A stretch of 16,752 bases of DNA from Pseudomonadota bacterium (lineage in GTDB: Bacteria; SAR324; XYD2-FULL-50-16; JAHJRI01): positions 1 to 16,752 of the forward strand of contig JAKSDL010000493.1 of NCBI GenBank assembly GCA_022360105.1. The letters are read 5' to 3'. Below the pieces are notes generated by a model. It did no database searches. It saw only the letters and a list, made by a program, of their open reading frames with translations, and had not been told where the DNA came from. The translations under genes were made by a program, and so were the position numbers. Below are positions 1-7,542 of the stretch, piece after piece (position 1 is the stretch's first letter; each line of letters starts with the position of its first letter).

Positions 1-200
1 AAACTTCTTTGGGTGAACCCTTGCGCGATAACCTACGAAGAAGGTTAATGGTTTTTCAGGATCCTTATCGGGCAGTAAAAGATGAAGTAAATCGAGTCCG
101 AAATCTTAACTTTACTCCACAGAATCTGGTTGTCCATGGAATGGTATACGATCTGGAAAGTGGTATGGTGAGTATAGAGATTGACGGGAATAAGGTCTAG
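1..200 (+). CDS. Beta-class carbonic anhydrase, C-terminal fragment (5' end outside window)
   Basis: The frame is open from the window edge (codons from base 3) to TAG at 198-200, so only the last ~66 residues are present. They fit the C-terminal region of beta-carbonic anhydrases, zinc enzymes that interconvert CO2 and bicarbonate in the cytoplasm: a helix with PLRDNLRRRL, then AVKDEVNRVRN, then the VVHGMVYDLESG strand and turn (family norm VHG-[FW]-VYD-x-x-TG). The zinc ligands (Cys, Asp/His, Cys) lie upstream and cannot be checked. The TTG at base 9 is an internal Leu codon, not a start. The gene converges on the hemerythrin gene. A short SulP-linked or CA-like paralogue is an alternative, but the C-terminal pattern is typical. 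Confidence 0.75.
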   Translation, partial: TSLGEPLRDNLRRRLMVFQDPYRAVKDEVNRVRNLNFTPQNLVVHGMVYDLESGMVSIEIDGNKV

Positions 201-207
201 GTGAGAC

Positions 208-228
208 GGGGACGCCTGTCGCGTCCCC
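208..228. terminator. GC-rich hairpin between convergent genes
   Basis: A perfect 8-bp inverted repeat, GGGGACGC (208-215) and GCGTCCCC (221-228), with a 5-nt loop. It lies 7 bp after the carbonic anhydrase stop and 11 bp beyond the hemerythrin stop. Neither strand has a T-tract after the stem, so it is a plausible bidirectional RNA 3'-end or stability element rather than a textbook intrinsic terminator. Confidence 0.5.
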
Positions 229-239
229 TGGAGAGGAGT

Positions 240-854
240 CTAATCGTTGTGTCCTCGATTTTTAACAAGTTCTTCGTAAGCATCTCTGTAGATAGCACCG
301 AATTTTGCTTTCATGTCGGCTTCGATGGACTCTACCAGGTCGACTCCGTTTTTAAAGGCGTCCGGACCTTGTTTTTGCTCGATTTTGTCAAATTCTGCAT
401 CAAACTCTCCCATTTCGTCAGCGGAAAAAGCTTCGGCAGCCATTGGGTAGAAGACGTGGTTTTCCCTGTTCACATGTTGTCTTTCCAGTGAAACGTAGTA
501 TCCAACGTTCTCTGTAAGCCGACTGGTTGCTACCTCGTCGCCGCTTTTGTAACCTTTTAATGCTTCCTTGATTCGAGAAACCAGGTCCCTGCTTCGCTCA
601 TGCTGATCCCTCAATGAAACGATCTGTGGATCAATGGTGCCGCCTTTTTTCTCAGCCAGCTTCAGGAACAGAACGTATTCTTCTCTATAGTGATGGTATT
701 TGTTCATAAATTTCTTTGAGAATTCCAGGGTTTTGTCAAAAACCGAAGCGGGAACTTCCTCTCGCTCAACCAGAAAATTATGAGCTAGAAACAAGTTGTC
801 CAAATACCTGCGAATTAGTTTGTGATCGTCCTTTAACTTATCCAATGCTGTCAT
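240..854 (-). CDS. Hemerythrin HHE-domain protein
   Basis: A 204-residue cytoplasmic four-helix protein with the hemerythrin-type di-iron ligand pattern: His11 in the first helix (DDHKLIRR), His54-His55 with Glu58-Glu59 (HHYREE), His85 (RDQHERSR), and His127 with Glu131 followed by VFYP. Such proteins bind O2, NO or iron, or act as oxidative-stress sensors; which applies here cannot be told. The first possible start is a TTG at 866. The ATG at 854 is preferred because GGAG lies six bases upstream (861-864). A candidate promoter (GTGACA, 18 bp, AATAAT) lies just upstream, giving a leader of only ~17 nt. It is transcribed toward the carbonic anhydrase gene and is probably monocistronic. It is longer than a minimal hemerythrin domain (~130-150 aa); the last ~60 residues are a charged helical tail. 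Confidence 0.88.
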   Translation of the reverse strand: MTALDKLKDDHKLIRRYLDNLFLAHNFLVEREEVPASVFDKTLEFSKKFMNKYHHYREEYVLFLKLAEKKGGTIDPQIVSLRDQHERSRDLVSRIKEALKGYKSGDEVATSRLTENVGYYVSLERQHVNRENHVFYPMAAEAFSADEMGEFDAEFDKIEQKQGPDAFKNGVDLVESIEADMKAKFGAIYRDAYEELVKNRGHND

Positions 855-860
855 TTTTTT

Positions 861-864
861 CTCC
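861..864 (-). promoter_or_regulatory. Ribosome binding site deciding the hemerythrin start
   Basis: On the minus strand GGAG is followed by six A residues and then ATG (854). This favours 854 over the TTG at 866, which would include the GGAG inside the coding region. Confidence 0.7.
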
Positions 865-877
865 AATATCAGGTTAG

Positions 878-907
878 ATTATTTCTACGGATGATTACAT
901 TTGTCAC
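878..907 (-). promoter_or_regulatory. Candidate sigma-70-type promoter for the hemerythrin gene
   Basis: On the minus strand, GTGACA (907-902, five of six match TTGACA), an 18-bp spacer and AATAAT (883-878, five of six match TATAAT). The predicted start near 871 leaves a ~17-nt leader containing the GGAG site. Seen by eye; no scoring was done. Confidence 0.45.
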
Positions 908-1396
908 GTCTATGCTGACTCCGAAGCGATCCGTTAGTATTCCACAACATTGGATCTCGGTCACTGACGGGAGTCATTCTATCATGGACGCATCAAAACA
1001 TCTATTTTAATTTCAACCCGGATCGATAAACGAAAACATAACCATGGTGGTGTTTTCGATCCTTATCATAAAAAATTGTTGTTTCCTGCCTCCCAGGTTA
1101 GAAACCACGATGTCTTTCAAAATCTTTCAACTTCATATTGCGTGCCAAGCCGGACTTCAAGAGGTAAGAGTCTGAAGGCAAAGGTATATTAGATGCATTG
1201 CTATTGAATATTGGTTTCTTGTCTCAGGAAGAGTTGAGACAGTAGTGTACTAAGTTGAAAGTATGGACATTAGCCGGTTCCTTAACAGTTTCTTAATACA
1301 TTGCTTATAGATTCCTTATAATCTGAGTATAGCATCGATTTTTGGTGTGTAGATCTCAAAGTCATTTATGGTTTGAACTCCTGTCGGTTTTTACGT
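908..1396. other. Non-coding stretch (489 bp) between divergent genes
   Basis: No convincing coding frame, RNA gene or mobile element is seen. It is AT-rich. Small structures present are an inverted repeat TGTCTC (1220-1225) / GAGACA (1236-1241) with a 10-nt loop, the palindrome TAGTGTACTA just after it, and an isolated perfect TATAAT (1317-1322) with no good -35 at 16-18 bp. It should hold the promoter of the DUF2860-like gene, but the sequence does not show where. Confidence 0.5.
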
Positions 1397-2347
1397 ATGC
1401 GTGACGCAACATGGTATTCCCTGATTTTACTTACCTTCCTTTTCCCTTTTCAGATAGCTGCTCAAAACGCTCCGCCTCCGGGTCAAAAGGTTGAACCAGG
1501 TTGGCTGGTGAAAGCCGGTGTTAGTTTGATGTCCATGAAAAGCACCGGTCAGCTGGATGACAAGATAGATTCTTACGATGAAGACCCGCAAGTTGAAGAA
1601 AAAGTGCTGCCTTTGCCGACTTTGCAATTGATTTACAACGATCGAGCTGAAACCGGCAATTGGCTGTTTGGTTCCAAAAGATCAGGTCTGGTAATTGAAC
1701 GCAAGCAAAAAACAGGCATTGGGGTGTTTGCGGTGGAAGCCGGAGTCAATCTCTTCAGTCTGGTCAAAGTTGATCTACCGACAAACGACTACAAAAATCC
1801 TTACTTATTGGGCGAAACCAGGGATACAACCGGCAAAAGCCAGATAACGCAAACGGCCAGCTATTCTGTGGGTAAAGCTTTTGGACTAACACTCAGAGCC
1901 AACAGGTTGGATTTGAAGTATGAAGACGATGAGACACCTGAAGTTGATTCTGCCCTGGGACGAAACGGTTATAAAGAAACAGGCACTGTGGAACTCCGGT
2001 TATGGCTTTTAGGTCTCGGATATGACTCCATTTCAAACCACACAGAGGGAGAAGCTGACAGTTATACAGGGTTCAATCAATCGGGAAACCTTAGAATTCC
2101 TCTTTTTATTGAAGGACTCATGGCAATAGTCAGAGGTAGTTACGGAAAGGCCGAATATGAAGCAGTCCATCCCATATTCAATGAAACAAGAGAAGATATC
2201 ACCGAGAGCAGCACCTTTATGCTGATGTATCGAACCGAAGAGCGGACGATACAATTTTTGTCCAGCCATTCGAAAACCGACAGCAATATCGATTTTTTTG
2301 ACAAGTCCTCATCAGTGATAAGTCTGGGGGCAACCTGGGACTTTTAA
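1397..2347 (+). CDS. DUF2860-like outer-membrane beta-barrel protein
   Basis: A 316-residue protein with a Sec signal peptide (hydrophobic ATWYSLILLTFLF core, cleavage probably near IAAQ-NAP). The body has alternating polar/apolar strands and ends in Phe (GATWDF), as outer-membrane barrels do. From memory, several stretches resemble the DUF2860 family known from Vibrio-type bacteria: an early PLP-TLQLIYND strand, NPYLLGETRDTT, HPIFNETRED and TDSNIDFFD close to the C-terminus. That family's function is unknown. Start choice: ATG at 1397 is preferred over TTG at 1373 because it gives a compact signal peptide; neither has a good Shine-Dalgarno. The gene stands alone: ~500 bp of non-coding DNA precedes it, and 217 bp separates it from yaaA on the same strand. 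A generic porin-like barrel is the alternative. Confidence 0.65.
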   Translation: MRDATWYSLILLTFLFPFQIAAQNAPPPGQKVEPGWLVKAGVSLMSMKSTGQLDDKIDSYDEDPQVEEKVLPLPTLQLIYNDRAETGNWLFGSKRSGLVIERKQKTGIGVFAVEAGVNLFSLVKVDLPTNDYKNPYLLGETRDTTGKSQITQTASYSVGKAFGLTLRANRLDLKYEDDETPEVDSALGRNGYKETGTVELRLWLLGLGYDSISNHTEGEADSYTGFNQSGNLRIPLFIEGLMAIVRGSYGKAEYEAVHPIFNETREDITESSTFMLMYRTEERTIQFLSSHSKTDSNIDFFDKSSSVISLGATWDF

Positions 2348-2422
2348 TGTATCGATCATGCCGGCTGGCTCCAATTCGAAATTCCTCAGTTAATCCAAGC
2401 TAAAACCGAAACAAGCATATGG

Positions 2423-2449
2423 TTGGACTTCATGTTGCATCTGGATAAT
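2423..2449 (+). promoter_or_regulatory. Weak candidate promoter for yaaA
   Basis: TTGGAC (2423-2428), a 15-bp spacer and GATAAT (2444-2449), about 110 bp before the yaaA start. Both hexamers are reasonable but the spacer is short, so this is tentative. Confidence 0.25.
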
Positions 2450-2480
2450 TGCACCAACTAAACGAGCGGTATAAAAAATA

Positions 2481-2502
2481 CCTCCGGACGCAATTCAGGA
2501 GG
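2481..2502 (-). terminator. Hairpin with T-run on the minus strand, in the yaaA leader
   Basis: CCTCC (2481-2485) pairs with GGAGG (2498-2502) around a 12-nt loop. Read on the minus strand the stem is followed by TATTTTTT (2480 downward), a terminator-like arrangement. However, no minus-strand gene ends here. On the plus strand it would only be a leader hairpin before yaaA. Confidence 0.25.
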
Positions 2503-2564
2503 CATTAGGGTCATCTCTTTCCGGGTGGCTTTTATTCTTAAACCTGAAGACCAAATAATGAGCC

Positions 2565-3338
2565 ATGATCGCTGTTCTTTCGCCAGCCAAAACATTCAAT
2601 GAAAAACCCCAGCAATACTCCCTGAATACGACAACACCAGATTATTTGAATGATTCGCAAAAACTGGTTACCAAGCTGAAAAAACAATCCATCAAAGGTT
2701 TGGAAGGTTTGATGTCGGTGAACCGGAAAATCGCCCAGCTTAATAAACAACGATATGAAAACTGGACGCTACCTTTTACTGAGGAAAATGCGAAGCCGGC
2801 AGCTTACCTGTTTCGTGGAGAGGTATACATCGGATTGGACACAGCTTCCATGACTACGGATGAAATGGCTTTTGCCCAGAAAAATCTCAGGATTCTTTCC
2901 GGGATGTACGGTCTGCTCCGTCCCATGGACCTTATTCAACCCTATCGACTTGAGATGGGAACACAGCTGAAAATCAATCGCAAAAAAAATCTTTACGAAT
3001 TTTGGGGCGACCAGTTGGCGGAACAATTGAATAAAGAGGTGAAATCTCATCGATACAAAGTGATAGTCAATCTCGCCTCCGAACAATATGTGCAGTCGGT
3101 TCAAACAAAGGCACTGACATTACCTCTCATAACTCCGACATTTAAAGAAGATCGCAACGGAGTATTGAAAAGTATTCATGTCTACGCTAAAAGAGCCAGA
3201 GGGTTAATGGCACGCTATATTATCAATAACAGAATTGAAAATCCGGAAGATATGAAATCGTTCGATGTGGACAGATATGAGTTCAGCCCGGAGCATTCGA
3301 ATGACAACGAATGGACGTTTGTCAGGCTGAAAGCCTGA
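2565..3338 (+). CDS. yaaA: YaaA family peroxide-stress protein (DUF328/UPF0246)
   Basis: A 257-residue protein matching the YaaA family throughout: start MIAVLSPAKTF, then AAYLFRGEVYIGLD, the LRILSGMYGLLRPMDLIQPYRLEMGT block, NLYEFWGDQL, VIVNLASEQY and the HVYAKRARGLMARYI region. In E. coli YaaA is a cytoplasmic protein that limits damage from hydrogen peroxide by lowering free iron and has a DNA-binding fold. Length is normal (~255-260). The ATG at 2565 gives exactly the family N-terminus; only a weak purine stretch (GAAGA) lies upstream. A hairpin overlapping the stop codon probably ends its transcript, and the MITE-like element begins four bases after the stop. The sequence gives no direct sign of peroxide control (no recognisable OxyR or PerR box). 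Confidence 0.93.
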   Translation: MIAVLSPAKTFNEKPQQYSLNTTTPDYLNDSQKLVTKLKKQSIKGLEGLMSVNRKIAQLNKQRYENWTLPFTEENAKPAAYLFRGEVYIGLDTASMTTDEMAFAQKNLRILSGMYGLLRPMDLIQPYRLEMGTQLKINRKKNLYEFWGDQLAEQLNKEVKSHRYKVIVNLASEQYVQSVQTKALTLPLITPTFKEDRNGVLKSIHVYAKRARGLMARYIINNRIENPEDMKSFDVDRYEFSPEHSNDNEWTFVRLKA

Positions 3339-3347
3339 CTATATTTT
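3321..3347 (+). terminator. yaaA: Intrinsic-terminator-like hairpin overlapping the yaaA stop
   Basis: GTCAGGCT (3321-3328) and AGCCTGAC (3332-3339) form a perfect 8-bp stem with a GAA loop, followed by T-rich TATATTTT (3340-3347). The stem includes the last yaaA codons and the TGA stop. The T-rich tail is partly supplied by the outer end of the adjacent inverted-repeat element. Confidence 0.6.
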
Positions 3348-3399
3348 AGATTTTAGAGTGTAGATTTTAGATTTTCTGTTTTGTGAAAGCTACGCTTTC
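3343..3399 (+). repeat. Left 57-bp inverted repeat arm
   Basis: Left arm of the element. Its outer part is built of ATTTTAGA-type units and its inner part is TTCTGTTTTGTG followed by a GAAAGC/GCTTTC mini-hairpin. It pairs with 3632-3688, with six mismatches, all in the outer 31 bp. Confidence 0.85.
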
Positions 3400-3631
3400 G
3401 GGTTAAAAATTTAAGAGATAAATGACAAAACCTTTCTACATGGCCTTGAAAAGACTATGTGGAATGTAGGATGCGCCCATCGGGCTGATTGCTTTCAAAA
3501 ACAATTACTTTTAGCATACTCAAGGACGTCATACTGTGAAAATTATCATGATGGGTGACTTAACCATTCTACGGCTGCAGGTTGGCATGAAAAAAGGATT
3601 ATTTTACCAATAATTTTAAGAATACAAAATT

Positions 3632-3688
3632 GAAAGCGTAGCTTTCACAAAACAGAACATCTGAAATCTAAAATCATAAATCTAAAAT
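3632..3688 (-). repeat. Right 57-bp inverted repeat arm
   Basis: Right arm, reverse complement of 3343-3399 at 51 of 57 positions, with the inner 26 bp perfect. Its outer edge lies 17 bp upstream of the xth start codon, so it is part of the leader or promoter region of the xth-polA unit. Confidence 0.85.
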
Positions 3689-3705
3689 TTCTTTATGAGC
3701 TAATC

Positions 3706-4731
3706 ATGGATCAGCAAAAAATTCTGGAACTGGTGAAATCAGGTACCACCATAACAAACTTATCTGAAAAACTTGGAGGTGATTTTCACAGTTCGGTTGT
3801 TCCCAAGCTCTATCAATGGTGGAGAAACAACAGCCTGGAAGTGAAAAGGTTCTGGGGGGGAAAGCTGGGACAACCTGAAACGATTGTCTATTCCAACAGC
3901 GATTGTTTTTTGCCGGATGATGAAATCCGATTAAAGGAACAGAAATCGGCAGAGAATCTCAAAATTGCCACCTGGAATGTGAACTCGATCCGGATTCGAT
4001 TGCCGCTGATTTTATCTTGGCTGGCAGAACAGCAACCCGATGTTGTCTGCCTGCAGGAAACTAAAGTGGAGGATCACCAGTTCCCGGAGCAGGAGCTGAG
4101 GGAGGCTGGATACAATTCCGTCTTTGCTGGTCAGAAAAGCTATAATGGTGTGGCAATCCTCAGCAAATATCCTTTGGATGATGTTCAAATCGGGTTCCGA
4201 TCAGGATATGACAATGACAATAAGCGTCTTCTAAAAGCGACCATTGAAGGTATCCGGATCGTTAATGTTTATGTTCCCCAGGGGCAAACCGAAGAATCTC
4301 CGAAATTCCAGTACAAACTGGAATTCCTGGGGAATTTGTTGGATGAACTGTCAGCCAGCTATGCAAAAGACGAGCGAATCATATTGCTGGGCGATATCAA
4401 TATCGCTCCTGATGAGCGGGATGTAGTATCCGCAGAGGCTATGCAAAACGTGGTCAGTTTCCACCCCAAGGAGCACGAGTTCATTGAAAGGTTTAAACAA
4501 TGGGGGTTCCAGGACGTTTATAGGCAGTTTCATAAAGACGGCGGATTGTTTAGCTGGTGGGACTTCAGGACGCGTGGATTTGAGAAAAATGAGGGCATGC
4601 GAATCGATCATATCTGGGTTACAGATAGTGTTGCAAAACAGTGTCAGAGTTGTGAGATCGATGTAAATAACCGCTCACAACCTAAACCTTCTGATCATGC
4701 CCCGGTGATTTGTGTAGTTAAGAACCGGTAA
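3706..4731 (+). CDS. xthA: Exonuclease III-family AP endonuclease with N-terminal extension
   Basis: Residues ~86-341 are a complete exonuclease III/AP endonuclease domain, which cuts DNA at abasic sites and trims 3' blocks in base-excision repair. Active-site residues expected in the family are present: Asn93 (WNVNSIR), metal-binding Glu118 (QETK), Tyr189 (NVYVPQG), Asp230 and Asn232 (GDINIAP), Asp301 (RIDHIW), and Asp330-His331 (SDHAPV). Family members usually have ~255-270 residues starting directly at KIATWN. Here ~85 extra residues precede it in the same frame, with no Met near Lys86, so the extension appears genuine. It is mostly helical, with an early ILELVKSGTTITNLSEKLG stretch that could be helix-turn-helix-like, and is not recognised. 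No strong ribosome site is seen. The gene lies 40 bp before polA and is probably co-transcribed with it. Confidence 0.9.
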   Translation: MDQQKILELVKSGTTITNLSEKLGGDFHSSVVPKLYQWWRNNSLEVKRFWGGKLGQPETIVYSNSDCFLPDDEIRLKEQKSAENLKIATWNVNSIRIRLPLILSWLAEQQPDVVCLQETKVEDHQFPEQELREAGYNSVFAGQKSYNGVAILSKYPLDDVQIGFRSGYDNDNKRLLKATIEGIRIVNVYVPQGQTEESPKFQYKLEFLGNLLDELSASYAKDERIILLGDINIAPDERDVVSAEAMQNVVSFHPKEHEFIERFKQWGFQDVYRQFHKDGGLFSWWDFRTRGFEKNEGMRIDHIWVTDSVAKQCQSCEIDVNNRSQPKPSDHAPVICVVKNR

Positions 4732-4771
4732 TCGCAGGTTGTAACAGATATTCAATTAGCTAAGAGGACTT

Positions 4772-7516
4772 ATGGCAAAACTGTTTGCTTTGGATTCAAT
4801 GGCAATATTGTACAGGAATTACTTTGCGATGATCAGAAACCCCATGATCAATTCCAAAGGACTGAATACCAGTGGTATTTATGGCTTCTTCTCCCAGATT
4901 GCCAGAATCATTGATGCTGAAAAACCCGATTATCTGGCTGTTGTTTCGGATACCAGTGAACCGACCTTTCGACATAAACAATTTCCGGAGTATAAAGCTA
5001 CCAGGGAAAAGATGCCCGATGATCTGGTGGAACAGCTTCCCTATCTCCCGAAACTGGTTGAGGCCCTAAAACTCCCGTTCATAACCTTTCCCGGTTACGA
5101 AGCCGATGATATTATCGGCACTTTGATGCGAATCTGTGCCGAAAAGAGTATCCAGGGGATTATGGTGACCAGTGATAAGGACTACATGCAGCTGATTACC
5201 GAAACAAACTGCATGTATAATCATAAAAACCAAAAACTGGGAATCAAGCAGGTTGAAGAGAAGTTTGGCTGTAAACCTGATCAGGTGATAGACATTTTAG
5301 GACTGATGGGTGATTCTTCCGACAATGTACCGGGAGTGAAGGGTGTAGGCGAAAAAACAGCCATGAAACTGATATCCCAGTATGGCTCCATTCCAAATCT
5401 TTATGGCCATATTGATGAATTACCTAAAAACAAAATGAAAGAGAAGCTGATTGCCGATAAGGACAACGCATTTCTTTCCCGAGAGTTGGTCACCATTGAT
5501 GTGAATGTTCCTTTAAAATTTACCTTGGACGATCTGAAAATGGATCGGCAAAACCTGGTTGACAATCAGGAATTAATATCCCTTCTTGAAGATTTGGAGT
5601 TCAAATCGTTCCTCAAAAAATTTAAAACCTCGACAAGTAATACTTCTCCCGGAACAGAAAAGAAAGAGGAGATTGAACAGCAGCCTGAATCTGATATTGA
5701 AGTAAAACAAGTGGAAGCCCGTCGTTTGGAATCGATGCAGGATTTAAAATCCATAGTAAAGACAGCCCGGCAAACCAGGCAACTCGCATTTGATGTGATT
5801 AAAAAGGGTGATCATTTTATCGATGGTGAGATCGAGGGATTGGTATTTGCCATGGAAGCTTCCAGAGCCTGGTACCTGCCTTTGAAAGGTCCCGGCTTTG
5901 CTCAGGAACAAAATGAAATTGGCAAGGAGCTTAAACTTCTGTTTGCTTCTAAAGAAATTAAAAAAGTTACTTATAACTGGAAACATGTCCTTCAATTGCT
6001 TTCATCCCTTGGAATAAATGGCGGAAATGAGGTGAATGACGTGATGCTGGCAGCACATTTGGTGGAATCAGATGAGCGTGATTACAGTCTCAAGGCAATC
6101 TTCTCAAGGCAGTTGCAATACCGGCTTCGTTATCTGTTGCCAGCTAAAAAACTGCAACCGGAACAGGGACAGGAAATTGTGGAATCGGAAGCCGATTATT
6201 ATCTCAACTATTGTGAGCAAACAGGGGTTTTATGGCAGCTGTGGGAGCGTTTGGAAAAGCAGTTGGAGCAAACCGGAATGAAAAGGACATTCCAATATGT
6301 GGAAATGCCGTTGGCCGAGGTTCTGGCTAAAGTGGAGCAGAATGGTGTGAAGATCGATTCTAAAACCCTGATCACTATCTCTGCCGAGTTCGAAGAAAGA
6401 CTGGATGGCATCAGTCAGGAGATCTACGCTATTGCCGGGGAATCATTTAATATCAACTCGGTTGTGGAGTTGCAATCCGTGTTATATGACAAATTGGAGA
6501 TTCACACCCAATGCAATGTCAAACCTAAAAAAATAAAACTGGGCAATCAACTGTCCACCGATGAAGAAACCCTGGAAAAGATGAATTCCCATCCGCTTCC
6601 TCGCTTGATTTTACAATACCGGGAATTGAACAAATTAAAAAACACTTATGTTGACCAACTTCCGACTTTTGTAAATCCCGGCAGTGATCGAATCCATTCA
6701 TCTTTCAGACAAACGGTTGCTGCAACAGGCAGGCTGGCTTCCGATAATCCTAACTTGCAGAACATACCTATTCGTACGGAGGAGGGACGACGGATTCGCA
6801 GTGTATTCATCCCTTCCGACGACGACCATATTCTGGTATCTGCAGATTACAGCCAAATTGAGTTGCGAGTGATAGCGCACTTTTCCAAAGATCCAACCTT
6901 CATGTCTGCTTATCGACAAAATCTCGATATTCATGCATTGACTGCGTCCACTATTTTTGAAGTTGCCGAGGATGAGGTCACTCGTGAAATGCGATCCAAA
7001 GCCAAAGAAGTCAATTTTGGATTGATCTACCGAATGGGACCGGAGCGATTATCATTAATCACCCATACAACGAAAACAGAGGCCAAAGGATTTATTGAAC
7101 GCTATTTTCATAAATATTCAACCATACATACTCTGCAGGAGCTCTTCCTGGAACAGGCCAGGAAAGAAGGATATGCGCAGACGTTGATGGGTAGAAGGAG
7201 GTACCTGCCTGCCATCAATGCCAGGGGACTGCATCGTAGAATGGCCGAGGGAGCGGCTGTGAACACACCAATCCAGGGTACGGCTGCTGAAATTATTAAG
7301 CTGGCCATGAACGCTATTCAATTCCGATTGCAGAAGGAAAAACTTCGTACAAAAATGATCCTGACGGTCCATGACGAACTTGTGTTTGATACTCCGAAAA
7401 CGGAAAAAGACCGGATCATTGAACTGGTTAAACACGAAATGGAAAATGTGATCACCCTTGAAGTGCCCCTTATTGCGGAAGTTGGAATCGGTTCTAACTG
7501 GTTGGAAGCGCATTAG
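4772..7516 (+). CDS. polA: DNA polymerase I (proofreading site degenerate)
   Basis: A 914-residue DNA polymerase I, which removes RNA primers and fills gaps in repair and replication. The N-terminal ~285 residues are a 5'-3' exonuclease (YKATR, GYEADDIIG with Glu110/Asp112/Asp113, GDSSDNVPGVKGVGEKTA). The middle ~320-500 has the 3'-5' exonuclease fold but lacks key acids: the usual D-x-E motif reads FDVIKKGD (Asp341, no Glu), and the Y-x3-D motif appears as YLNYC (Cys481). Asp423 is kept. The polymerase domain is intact: DYSQIELR (692-699), an O-helix with Arg741, Lys745, Phe749 and Tyr753, and VHDE (His867, Asp868). The residue after Tyr753 is Arg (YRMG), where E. coli has Gly. An AGAGGA site precedes ATG at 4772. 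It is likely the second gene of a unit with xthA. Confidence 0.96.
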   Translation: MAKLFALDSMAILYRNYFAMIRNPMINSKGLNTSGIYGFFSQIARIIDAEKPDYLAVVSDTSEPTFRHKQFPEYKATREKMPDDLVEQLPYLPKLVEALKLPFITFPGYEADDIIGTLMRICAEKSIQGIMVTSDKDYMQLITETNCMYNHKNQKLGIKQVEEKFGCKPDQVIDILGLMGDSSDNVPGVKGVGEKTAMKLISQYGSIPNLYGHIDELPKNKMKEKLIADKDNAFLSRELVTIDVNVPLKFTLDDLKMDRQNLVDNQELISLLEDLEFKSFLKKFKTSTSNTSPGTEKKEEIEQQPESDIEVKQVEARRLESMQDLKSIVKTARQTRQLAFDVIKKGDHFIDGEIEGLVFAMEASRAWYLPLKGPGFAQEQNEIGKELKLLFASKEIKKVTYNWKHVLQLLSSLGINGGNEVNDVMLAAHLVESDERDYSLKAIFSRQLQYRLRYLLPAKKLQPEQGQEIVESEADYYLNYCEQTGVLWQLWERLEKQLEQTGMKRTFQYVEMPLAEVLAKVEQNGVKIDSKTLITISAEFEERLDGISQEIYAIAGESFNINSVVELQSVLYDKLEIHTQCNVKPKKIKLGNQLSTDEETLEKMNSHPLPRLILQYRELNKLKNTYVDQLPTFVNPGSDRIHSSFRQTVAATGRLASDNPNLQNIPIRTEEGRRIRSVFIPSDDDHILVSADYSQIELRVIAHFSKDPTFMSAYRQNLDIHALTASTIFEVAEDEVTREMRSKAKEVNFGLIYRMGPERLSLITHTTKTEAKGFIERYFHKYSTIHTLQELFLEQARKEGYAQTLMGRRRYLPAINARGLHRRMAEGAAVNTPIQGTAAEIIKLAMNAIQFRLQKEKLRTKMILTVHDELVFDTPKTEKDRIIELVKHEMENVITLEVPLIAEVGIGSNWLEAH

Positions 7517-7542
7517 AAGGTATTTCTTAATAATGGATTGGT

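Larger units (their letters stand above)
3343..3688. mobile_element. MITE-like element with 57-bp terminal inverted repeats
   Basis: The left arm 3343-3399 and the reverse complement of 3632-3688 align without gaps at 51 of 57 positions by hand count. The inner 26 bp (3374-3399 and 3632-3657) are identical. The outer half is made of repeated ATTTTAGA-type units. Each inner end carries the small hairpin GAAAGC-TAC/GTA-GCTTTC. The 232-bp interior has no open frame and only minor structures, for example CTACAT (3436-3441) / ATGTAG (3464-3469) and GCCC-ATC-GGGC (3475-3485). This looks like a miniature inverted-repeat transposable element or a large palindromic repeat. No clear target-site duplication is seen at the edges. 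It fills almost the whole gap between yaaA and the xth gene, ending 17 bp before the xth start. Confidence 0.6.

Noticed and set aside
1301..1322. TTGCTT and TATAAT as a promoter for the DUF2860-like gene
   Set aside because: The hexamers are only 10 bp apart, too close for a sigma-70 promoter, and no other -35 fits.
7118..7513. 131-codon antisense frame within polA
   Set aside because: It is a shadow of the strongly conserved polymerase domain with no family resemblance of its own.
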